The notes under the pieces were generated by a model. That model did no database searches, was not told the origin of the DNA, and saw nothing but the letters and a program-made list of their open reading frames with translations. From assembly GCF_000003815.2 (NCBI RefSeq), contig NC_049992.1, forward strand, positions 21,444,333 through 21,508,332: a DNA stretch of 64,000 nt, written 5' to 3'. Source of the stretch: Branchiostoma floridae. Its lineage: Eukaryota > Chordata > Leptocardii > Amphioxiformes > Branchiostomatidae. The translations under genes were made by a program, and so were the position numbers. This document shows positions 13,301-25,300 of the stretch, one piece after another (the first letter of the stretch is position 1; every line of letters starts with the position of its first letter).

Positions 13301-16300
13301 TATAGGTTGATGAATCTAATAGTACTCAATGTAATCTGTATCTGTATTATATTTTATATGACCCTGACCTCCCTCATGACCTCAATGAAAAGCGGCCTGC
13401 TGGCCAATTTGAGCTTCTCATGAATAAACAAAGGTTCAAAAAAACCCCTATACCTTGCCTATTTCAGTGCTAAGAAAATGCTGGAAAATGATAGCCAATT
13501 ATTTTCTGGCAAGTTCTCCTTCTATCAGTGAGTGAAATAAAGTCATTGAGATAAAGAAATTTGCATCAATAATCAAGAAAAGTTCCCTTAGTCCTGACCT
13601 ATCAGATCTGACCTCTGGACATTTCATGTCAGAACATAAACAAAGAAAGCATGCAATGATTCATGCAGAAGAATAAGCAAAAACACCATCCAATTTTGTT
13701 TCAATAAAATCAGCTGCATATTTGCCTTCCTGTCATCCAAAGATTTCCCACCAAATTGGATGATATTTATTAAATTCACTAAAAAAACTTGACAAAACTG
13801 CAGTCAAAAACCTGCCTCCAAAGTCCAAGAAACATGGCACAAGTGTTACACACCTCCTGGTTGGTCATTCCTCTTTAGTTACTAGCCTTCTGATTGGTAT
13901 ATTCTGGTACATGGTTCTATTGTACACTTCATAGTTTGAAATTCCCACCAAAATTCAAGCTGAGCCTATATATAGGCTCACCGTGTTCAGTGGGTAAAGC
14001 CTATATAATGGCTCATCGTGTTGAGAGGGTTAAGTCTTTGTCGGCAAATTTACGAACATTACGCATGGCAATATCAATTATTTTCTGTAGATTTGACTTT
14101 GGCAGGGTCAGTTCAATTTTGAGATGATCAATGACAATGCTACTTTGTGTGAAAGATCAGTAGGTACTGAAATCATGTGTAATTTATTGCTTGTGGTCAG
14201 TTGATCAGCATTTTCTCTATATTATTAATAGTAGCCACTTGTCCATAGTGGCTAGATTTCTCCAGTTCCTTGAGTGGCCGCTATAGACAGGTTTGACTGT
14301 ATTGAAAAGAGAACCAGTCCTTTAAGGTATAACCATATACATTTTTGTATGTTGTATAGACTTAACAGATAGACATGAACCAGTGTTAAGAGGAATGACT
14401 CTGTACCATTAACCAGGAAGCATGATTTGCATGACTGTAAATGCTTTACATGTACTTGTACATTTAATGTACACATGCACATGCAGACCCTTTCATTGAT
14501 GCCCACACTGATCTTTTGCACATAACAGATGATACCGATAACATTCAGTGGCTATGTGATGGAATTGCTTTCATGGAGTAATTATGCATTATAACTCTGA
14601 TGAGATGTACGAATAATTCTCATTGTCATCACTGTCATTGCATGTCAGTGTACCGGGGTATAGCAGGCCATCGTCATATTCTACAACTTTTGTTTCTTGC
14701 TGTCCATTATGCCCCCCTCCACATTACTTAGTAAATGATATACAATGTATAATAACTCTGTTCAGTATTCCATTGTCATTAGACATCCCATAATTGTTTT
14801 TTTTTTGTACAATGGAGTACCTCCCCTTGACTTAAGACATTATTTGAGGCGAATGTAACACAAACCTGTCCTGATGACCACAGCCTTGACTTTCTCCCCT
14901 CCGTAGTACCTGGTCTGGATCACCTGGGTACCACAGAACAGGGTGTGGCGCTTGTGTTCCTCTGAGATGTACACACAGGGATCCTGCCCCTCTGTGGGAG
15001 GGGGGTTGGGGAGGGGGGTCTTGGTCACCGGAACACTCTCCCCTGTAGGGGCAACAATCAGAATGGGTCACATCTACGTGTGGTCCATGACTATCCACCA
15101 GAAAATAGTCCCACTGTAGTCTGACAGAACAAATATCTTCAAACTTATGGAATGTGTTTTTAATATGAATGTCATATTCAATGATTTGTTATTAAGGGAT
15201 GATGTTCATTAGGATATCACCATGGTTGACTGACAGTGGCTATATAACATAATGGAAAGAATGAAAAAATCCTCACAAGTCCAATGCAAAAATTCAAAAT
15301 GCACTCACAGCACGAATGAACTCCACAAAATAAACTATTCCAAAATCCTAGCATCCCCCCGTAAAAGCTAACCAACTGCAGCAGAAAATCTATACTGTAT
15401 GTAAAATTAAGTACAATGAAGCCAGCACAGAAACGTTCCCTTTTAAACATGCCAGAAGGGTTATACATCATTTTTCAATTCACACCTGATTAAGTACACA
15501 CATTAATGTCTTCTTTAATTACCTGTGAGCATACTCTCATTAACGATACAGTTGCCAGTAATAAGGACTGCGTCACACGCCATCATGGTGCCGTATGGAG
15601 GGATGGTGATGACGTCTCCTGGTACCAACTCCTGACCAGGGATGTCCTCATATACTGCACAGACAGGAACACATGCCTCTTAACTTATGTTATGTTGTCA
15701 TCTTTACTTTAATGTGCTGCAGTTCAAGCTGGAGATGCACATGTACATGTACATGTACACTGTCCAGGCAGCTAAACTCTGGAAAAGGCTAACTGATGCA
15801 GATCCTGAGAAAAGAACTCTGAGTCTACTACCAACAGACCTAACTGAAGTGCCCTTTGTGACAGAAACTGTCATTTTCATAGAGGATGTTTAGTAGCCAT
15901 AGCCCAACTGTAGGGCTGATATCAGTTAATCTGTTAGGACTTGACCATGGTCATTACTGACCAAAGGGGGGCCACATATAACGTGCAATAAATGTTTTGA
16001 AATGGCAAAATTCCACAGCATTGTTCTTAACGTCTAACCAACCTTTTCTTTAAAATCAAATGCACAAACCAACATAGCTTAGAGAACAACTGTCAGAACA
16101 TTGTCATTGCTATCATTACTGTCAGTGATAATCAAGACTGTCTAAAACCTGAAGCACAGACTGTTTTACCACTGTCTCCTCTCCACACGGACACCTCTGC
16201 CTCCAAGGCCACCATGTCCCGCAGGGTTTCTGCTTGCTGAAAACACAAGCAAAACTTCAGCTAACTTTTCAAACCAAGTGCCATAAGGGTTTGACAATGC

Positions 16301-19300
16301 GACATAATGTCTACTTTCCTATCTTCACTGTGCGCTCATTGGTTGATCCTGAATCACATGATTCTCACAACCATATAAGTACAAGGGATGATCACCCTAC
16401 TGCCTCTTGTTGGATCCATCCGCAACGCCGAGGTCGCCTGGCGATGGACGACCAGGTCTCCGCCGCTTGCGGTTCCACGACCGCGTTTCTCGCCGCCGGG
16501 CGGGTTTTGTGCCGGAGGCCGGAGCACACAGTGTTGCAGCCTAGACTCCGGATTACCAGTTGGAGGAAGACAACTTCTGAGGTTCGGCTGTGCAGCAAGT
16601 AACGGCGGGGCGAGGGATCCAGAAGCTCCGGCGGACCTTGGGGCAGACCCTCTCCACGCATCGAAAGGACGGAAGAGTCCTAGTGTTCTACCTAGTGGGG
16701 TGAAATTTCAGGACGGTGGATATACGGCAGGTTTGGGTGGAAAATGCGGTAACATACGTTGTGGTATTTGTCGAATTCTGCTTTTCTGGGAACAATGGTC
16801 TGGGTGCCGTTTGTTCACGTGTTGTTTTGCATATCTTTGGGTCGAGCTTTCGCCCGGTTTGCACGTGCTTTATTTGCATTTGTTTGCTTTTAGTTGACTG
16901 GGTATTTTGTCGATAAGCACACAGTACAGTGAGGCAGCATAGACTCCAGTTTGACAGTTGGAGGAAGACAACTTCTGAGGTTCAGCTGTGCAGCAAGTAA
17001 CGGCGGGGCGATGGAACCAGAAGCTCCGGCAGACCTTGGGCAGACCATCTCCACGTAGCGAAAGGACGGACGAGTCCCACATAGTGGGGGGAAAACTTCA
17101 GGATGGCTGAGATATGGCAGGTTTGGGTGGAAAATGCGGTAACGTACGTTGTTGTATGTGTCGAATTCTGCTTTTCTGGGAACACTCGTTTGGGTGTCGT
17201 TGTTCACGTGTTGTTTTGCATATCTTTGGTGTCGGGTTTTCTCCCGGTTTTTACTGCTTGATTTGCCGCAGTTTGTTTGCCTTAGTTGACTGGGTGGGAA
17301 TTTCATTATCTTTTGTTTGGAACGGAACGTAGGAGGTTTTGTTCTTAGGAAGGGAGGGAAACTCGTGACAGGATCCCCTTTGTGACCACGTGAGGTGTGT
17401 GCCAGCGTGGCGGGTGAATGCTCGAGTTGGGTTTAGCTGCTTTACTGTAGGTTCAGAATTTGTGGTCTGAACGTGTTGTTTTCTTAGCAGCTCAGCCCGG
17501 ATTCCAGCTCTCCCAGGCCGAGGAAGGCGACTACCACAGCGCGACTGAGATGCAGCAAGCTCTGACAGACTTTTGGCGGCCTCTTCACATATTGAAAGGG
17601 CGGAAGAGTCCTACCTGGCGGGTCGAAACGTCGGATGTTAAAGATACGGCAGGTTTGGGGGAAAATGCGGTAACAAACGTTTGTGTTTTTTGTCCAATTA
17701 TGTTTTCCTGGGAACAATGGTTTGGGGTGGCTAATGTGTACACGTGTTGTTTTGCATATCTTTGGTGTCGGGCTTTCGCTCGGTTCGCTCGTGCTTGATT
17801 TTCATTTGCTTTGTCTTTAGTTGATACTTGTGTTCTAAACGTGTTGTTTTCTTAGCAGATCAGCCCGGTTTCCAGCTCTCCTGTGCCGAGGAAGGTGACT
17901 ACCACATCGCGACCGAGGTGCAGCAAGCTGCGACAGAGCGTTGGAGCCAGCAAGCCGAGCATTCCCAACACATATGGCAGTTCTTCGCGGCATCGACACT
18001 AGACGACAGCCGTCACGGAGCGCATGGCTTTGGTTATTTCAGGGAGGCGTGCACGTTTTTGGTGACATCGATTTGAGGCGGGATTCCCCTCAGATATTTT
18101 GTCTTTATGTCTGTTGTTGCTGTTTTGAAGTGTTTGGTTTCCCTCTAATTAGGGATATTTTCTTTTACCGTTGTTGTTTGTAAAGTTTTGCTTGTGTTGA
18201 CACAGTGACGGCGACACAGACCTGGACTATTAAGGAATGCAGTCGTCTAAGGAACCACAGCCTGGCAGCAGCGTTGGCAGTATCTATCGCTGAGGGGAGT
18301 CTCCTTAAATCACGAGGAAAGAAGGTGTGTTTTGGTCCGTTTTGTACTATATTTTGGAGAAAACAGCGCATGTACGGATCGTTCTCGGTCGCTCCTGCTT
18401 GGTGTTTGATGGTTCTTTTATACCGTGAGAACACCGAGTAGCGAGGTCCGGAGAGGTTTCGGGTTGGCGTGTTTTCTTTTCAGCTGGTGAAACGGCGCGC
18501 ATGTGCGGGCCTCTGATCGTTTGTGCTTGGTGTTTGGTGCACTGTTAGTGTGCGATCACTGAGTAACGTTGATCAGAGAGTTTTTCCGCGCATGGCGGGT
18601 GTTTTCATGGGAGTGAAACGGCGCGCATGTGCGGGCCTCCGATCGTTGGTGCTCGGTGTTTGCTGCACTGTTAGTGTGCGATCACTGAGTAGCGTTGATC
18701 GGAGAGTCTTTCCGCACATGGCGGGTGTTTTCACAGAAATGAAACGGCGCGCATGTGCGGGCTTCTGATTGTGCTCGGTGTTTGCTGCACTGTTAGTGTG
18801 CGATCACTGAGTAGCGTTGATCAGAGAGTCTTTCCGTACATGGCGGGTGCTTTCACGGGAATGAAATGGCGCGCATGTGCGGGCTTCTGATTGTACTCGG
18901 TGTTGGCTGCACAGTTAGTGTGCGATCACCGAGTAGCGTTGATCAGAGAGTCTTTCCGCACATGGCGGGTGTTTTTCATAGCCATAGGAATGGAACGGCG
19001 CGCATGGGCGGGCCTCTGATGGTTGGTGCTCGGTGTTTGCTGCACTGTTAGTGTGCAATCACTGAGTAGCGTTGATCAGAGCGTCTTTCCGCACATGGCG
19101 GGTGTTTTCACAGAAATGAAACGACGTGCATGTGCGGGCTTCTGAACGTTGGTGCCCGGTGTTTGTTGCACTGTTAGTGTGCCATCACTGAGTAGCGTTG
19201 ATCAGAGAGTCTTTCCGCACATTGTGGGTGTTTTCACAGAAATGAATCGACGTGCATGTGCGGACTTCTGATCGTTGGTACTTGGTGTTTGTTGCACTGT

Positions 19301-22300
19301 TAGTGTGCGATCACTGAGTAGCGTTGATCGGAGAGTCTTTCCGCGCATGGCGGGGGTTTTCACAGAAATGAAACGGTGCGCATGTGCGGGCTTCTGATTG
19401 TGCTCGGTGTTTGTTGCACTGTTAGTGTGCGATCACTGAGTAGCGTTGATCAGAGAGTTTTTCCGCACATGGTGGGTGTTTTCACAGGAATGAAACGACG
19501 TGCATGTGCGGGCTTCTGACTGTACTCGGTGTTGGCTGCATAGTTAGTGTGCGATCATTGAGTAGCGTTGATCGGAGAGTCTTTCCGCACATGGCGGGGG
19601 TTTTCACAGAAATGAAACGGTGCGCATGTGCGGGCTTCTGATTGTGCTCGGTGTTTGTTGCACTGTTAGTGTGCGATCACTGAGTAGCGTTGATCAGAGA
19701 GTCTTTCCGCACATGGCGGGTGTTTTCACAGGAATGAAACGGCGCGTATGGGCGGGCCTCCGATTGTGCTCGGTGTTTGTTGCACTGTTACTGTGTGCGA
19801 TCACTGAGTAGCGTTGATCGGAGAGTCTTTCCGCATATGGCGGCTGTTTTCACAGGAATGAAGCGACGCGCATGTGCGAGCCTCTAATTGTTGGTGCTCG
19901 GTGTTTGCTGCACTGTTAGGGTGCGATCACTGAGTAGCGTTGATCAGAGAGTCTTTCCGCACATTGTGGGTGTTTTCACAGGAATGAAATGGCGTGTATG
20001 TGCGGGCTTCCGATTGTGCTTGGTGTTTGTTGCACTGTTAGTGTGCGATCAATGAGTAAAGTTGGTCAGAGTCTTTCAGCGCATGCCGGGTGTTTTCATA
20101 GGGGTGAAATGGCGCGCATGGGCGGGCCTCTGGTCATTTGTGCTCGGTGTTTGTTGCACTGTTAGGGTGCGATTACTGAGTAGCGTTGATCAGAGAGTTT
20201 TCCCGCGAATGGCAGGTGTGTTCATAGGGAAAAAAGGGCATGCAGGTGGCAGGTGAGGGCCTCTGATCGTTTGTGCTTGGTGTTTCTTGCACTGTTAGTG
20301 TGCGATCACTGAGTAGCGGTGCCGTTGGTCAGAGAGTATTTCCGCACTTGGCGGGTGTTTTGACAAGAAGAAAAGGGAACGCATGTTTGGGCCGCTGATC
20401 GGCTGTGCTCAGTGTTTGCTGCATGGTTATTGTGAGTTCACTGAGTGGCGTTGTTCAGAGAGTCTTTCCGCACGTGGCGGGTGTTTCCAGAGTCCGGAAA
20501 GAAAATGGCACGCATGTGCGGGCCACTGATTGTTTGTGCTTGGTGTTTGCTGCTCTGTTAGTATGCGATCACTGAGTAGCGTTGATCAGAGAGTTTTTCC
20601 GCGCATGACGGGTGTTTCATAGGAAGAAGATGTCATGCGAGTTTCTAGATCTGGTCGTTTGTGCTTGGTATTGGCTGCACGGTTGATAGTGTGCAATTGC
20701 TGAGTAGCGTTGGTCAGAGAGTCTGATCGCACACGGCGGGTGTTTTCACAGGGAGAAAATGGTACGCGTGTGCGTGCTGCTGATGGTGCTGGGCGCTGGC
20801 TGCATTGTTAGTGGGTGCTTAGTGGGACTCATAGGAGTAGCGTGAGTCAGAGAGTCTGCGTCCTTTGCACATAGCGGGCGTTTTCACAGAAAGGAAATGG
20901 CGCGCATGTGTGGGTTTCTGGTCGTTCGTGCGTCGTGTTTGCTGCACTCAGTGTTAGTGTGCGATCACTGCGTGACTAGTGGCGGTCAGGGAGCCTCTAA
21001 TCGCGTACGATGGGAGTTTCATGCTGGGAAACGGCACTCGTGTATTGGGGTCCAGTGGTTTGGGCTGGGATGTTTGTGGTCACTCTAAAGTGGTTAAAGA
21101 CGGAGTACCGGTGAATAAAGAATCTTTGTACATGGTGCGTTTGCATCCTGGCGAAGGAATCAGCGCGCATGTGCGGGCCTCGAGTTATTCGTGCCTGGTG
21201 ATTGCTGGCACCGTGAGGGTGCAAAACTGAGTTTGGTGGCAGAGTGTCTCCCTGCAGAGGACGGTGGTTCATGGCGAGAATATGGCAGGTTTTGTGGGAA
21301 AGGGAGTAGACGTATGTGTCATAATACNNNNNNNNNNNNNNNNNNNNNNNNNNNNNNNNNNNNNNNNNNNNNNNNNNNNNNNNNNNNNNNNNNNNNNNNN
21401 NNNNNNNNNNNNNNNNNNNNNNNNNNNGATTTTGGGCCTCCTAGTGCTTGAACTTGATACTGTATAGGTTGACCCTGTTTTTGTGTGGTTGGGGCATCCT
21501 CCCAATATCTGCTTGGTTTTAAAAACAGATTATGGTTGGGTGTAGAACCATCATCTGGCCTGGGCCACCTTCAATGTATCAGGTTACTTAGTGGCACTGA
21601 CAGTTTGCCAGATGACGGGAGTGTACAAGATTATATATCTGTTGGTCAGGTATAATTGGAGTTTGCTTATTACTCTTTGTGGTGTTTCTAGAGCTGTATA
21701 GTACTGAGTTTTAAGTTTCGGTACAAGTTCCTTTACCCTGTTGGCAATCATGGTTGAACTTGAACTTAAACAGAAGAAGATGCAATTTTCTAATGTGGAG
21801 GAGAACTGTATAGAGTGTGGGCATAAGAGAAAGGTATGTGTATGATTTGTCCTGTGTTTCTTTTTGTTTCTTTGGTAATGCCATTTCCATACTGTAAACA
21901 GGTAATTTGTTGTTTTGGGCTAGTCATATTCGCTTGGTTTTTGGGCCTGCTTAATCTATGGTACAGGCAGGGTTAAGTGGTGGAGGCTTAGCTTGGTTCT
22001 GTTTTAAATTCAGTATCGTTTGTTGCATTTTGTCGCGGCAAATATATGATGAAATTCCCCTTCTAAGCAACTGCTCATTGGTTTGCGGGGATGTTTGCTG
22101 GGTGTTTGCTCTGACTACAACAGCTTCTGAACTTTTCAAAGCTTCCGTTGCCAGCAGCTTGCCATCTATAAATGGGATTGACAAGGACATTTTTCATAGT
22201 AAATTATGCTGTTAAATTTGGCTTAGATACTACAGGAGATTTAGGTTTGGGTTGGATGGATTGAATGAAAATATCATACCACCCTGGGGACTAACTGTTG

Positions 22301-25300
22301 CTGCTGCATGGGGGCTACCACTATTCATATTGTCTAATGTCTATGGAACTACAGATAAAAGTATCATTGGTCAAATTATGCAAGTAACATTCCGATGTCA
22401 AGTGAATAACACCCCAGAAATAAATCTTTAATGAATATCATTGGAAGAACACAAACCAAGGAGACTTAGCAGCTGCATTAGGTCAGTACATTGAAATAGG
22501 AAGATATTAGTATATCATGTGACAGAGTAACTACATGTGCATGGGCCATCTGAGACAAAAAAAGGTAGCGTCTCAACAACTTCAAAGTACTGTGGTTGGT
22601 TACATACTTAAGAAATCCAAAATAAGTAATGTTCATCCATGTCCAAACTTACAAATTCAGAAAATGGAATTTCAGAGTCAGACTTTTGCATGGTGCACAA
22701 CCAACACGGTAAAAAGCTCATTTTTCCAACCACGTACCACAGACAAAAAGGCAAAAATACACAATAGGTCTACAGAAACCCAATACATTTCATGCAGGCC
22801 TGAGGTCTACGAACTCTTGTTTTGTTGAGTTTTTTTTACTATAGAGTCAACAAATTCTGAAGAAAAACAAGTTAGAGTATAAGGTACAAAAATATACAGT
22901 GTTGTCAATAAGGTGCCCATACTTACCTCTTCAAAAAGGAGTCTAAAATAGCTCTTGACATCAATATAAATAGAGTTTTCTCCATACAAAGCACATCTGA
23001 AATCAAAGCACACAGACTCAGTACACTGTTTTCTGATCAGTGGCACGAGGACAGGCATATCTGTATCTTATAAATCATGAACCTGGTAACCTGGCTATCC
23101 AGTCTACCATGGATTAATTTTCCTCGCCACCACATTTTTGGGCCAACACAAAGTGCAGTGAAATCTACAATTTCATCAAGCATTCCTAAAGGCCTGTGCA
23201 CGCGCAATACAGCATGTTACTTCAAAACCCCGGCCATACCGTAAAATACGCACAGGTCCATAACACAATGTGTATAGGGTGCTATACACATCAAATGTGA
23301 CATAAATAGAAGTCACAACATACTTCCTGTGCTGCTCCTCTCTGGTCAGACCACCCAGTTGGTAGAAGTAGGAGCAGGGTGTGGTGTCATCAAGGCCTCT
23401 GGAAGGTGGGAAGAAAGTTACCATCTGAGCTTTAACAACTTTTCTACTTGCAGAAAATGCAAAGCCAACACTTGTCTTAAGCAATTGATGAAAGCATGAA
23501 TGGTGAAATGCTTAACTTTCTTCCAACCCTAAGGTAAACACAGATCAAATTTTCAATGACCTTCTTCAGGATCAGTAATGACCAATTACTTTTGAATGTA
23601 CAAACATTAATGTAAACTTGTGAGAGTTACAGATACGTGATCTTATCAACAAGTGATATTGCGACATCAGCAACTGGTCAAATGTGGCAGGAAGTTTACA
23701 TCGCCTCTGCAAAGTGATGGCTGAAGTGCCCTGAAGCATCGTGCTTTAGTCCTCATCCTGAAGTCGGCCAGAGAGACAAAGGAAAAAGAAACTAAAAAAT
23801 ATATAATTTTATATACCTGAGTTTTGTGAAGCAGCTGATGTTGGAATTCCAAATGTACCGCACATGCTGGTGATCAAAGAATCGCACACAAAGTCTTTTC
23901 TGAGAGGAAAAAAACATGAAAAGGAGTCAAGAAAATTACAAAAAATAAGATGGAGGATATCAAAATGATTTGTCTTGGTTCCAATGAAGTGTAGCCTCGC
24001 TTGGCAAGGAGACTAACTTAAAGGTGAAAACCATTGTAGGAACCTAAAGATTTAAAGTCTCTACAGTAGATAGTATGAACAGCTCACTATAAGACAGACT
24101 CACATAAGATTAAAGACATTACATCAGACTCTACTTGCTAGATCTACAAATGCAGCATCAGTAATTTTCTAGGTATGCACACTAGTTTTTCAGGCATTAA
24201 GGTTCTTTAGCAGACCTCGCTAACTATTCTACAATAAGGGTACAAATAAAATGGAAATTATACTGTAGTTTATATCATTTCTCATCAAAGTCATAACTAA
24301 AATTCATGAAAACCCATGGACAGATCTTGCCAGGTAAATGATTCCTTAAAGTTGAATTCATCTTTATACTTGATATGAACTGACATTGTATTGTCCTATC
24401 TGTAATGTATTCTTCCTGCAAGAATATTTTTCTTCATACAAGAATTGTTAATTGGTAAATTATACATTTTAAAAAATCTAAAGAAAAAAACATTTTGGAA
24501 GTTTCTGCATTTTATAATGACTACTATCGGATAGCCAGGCGACGTTGACCAATCAGTAGACTCCATTTCAAGTTGGTTATGACACTGTAACACACATATA
24601 TATATACTGTCAAGAGCCGGGTGTCAAATGAATTTCTAGGTGTCAAACAGAAATGTCAAATGGTTACAGACATTAGAACAAATCAGAAATAAAGTTTGCA
24701 GAACATTGACCAATCAGAATAGCATTGGGCAAGGAGGAAAGATCAGACCCAGCAGGGAGGAATGATCATGAATACAGAACAGTGCAGTCAAGTTTTGGAT
24801 GGTTAGATATGCCAAGATTACAAAATTTTCTGTGGAAGATTTTGGTCTCAAAATCTGCTTATGATTATCTCCTTAATATATTAATGTACCTTGAGGACGA
24901 ATGAATTTTCAAATTAATTTGTCAGAAATCTGATGAATGAATGTATAGTAGAACTGTTACTGTTGTCCCTGATATTGTTATTGCTATTGGATGGGCTAAC
25001 AACTCTCTTTGCAGCCAGGAGCTGAATTGCAGGGAGCTTATAGAAAAGGCTAAATCACAAGGGTATATATATAGAGTGGTTGCCATTCGACAGTAACTCA
25101 GGTCACCTCAATATGACAGCAATTGCCCCAGGTGCAGGTAGGTTTTGAACCTGATTCACACCAGGAAGGACCCCAGGGCCTACTCTTTTTGATAAGTGCA
25201 GTGGGTTCTTTAACATGCTTGAGGTGAGACTTTCCTCAAAATGTGGACCTCCATTTTACGTCCTATCTGAGGGATGGCTCGAACCAACAGCTAAGTAGTA

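Larger units (their letters stand above)
12091..14299. mobile_element. Pogo-like element, copy B, split by a nested element
   Basis: The left part 12091-12423 begins CAGTCAAACCTGTATTAGCG. The right part 14034-14299 ends TATAGACAGGTTTGACTG, followed by TA. Together they make about 599 bp, close to the 628-bp copy A. The missing middle is replaced by the TTAA-flanked element at 12428-14029. Confidence 0.87.

Noticed and set aside
12428-14029. Complete autonomous piggyBac element
   Set aside because: At 1.6 kb and without a long open frame it cannot encode a transposase.
18523-20256. Series of plus-strand frames with [18 protein letters not shown]
   Set aside because: Phase drifts between units and stops recur; they follow the 126-bp satellite rather than a gene.
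21951-22190. Minus-strand 79-aa frame as the missing M1-M2 exon
   Set aside because: It is not hydrophobic and lacks the NPFY motif expected after FEE.
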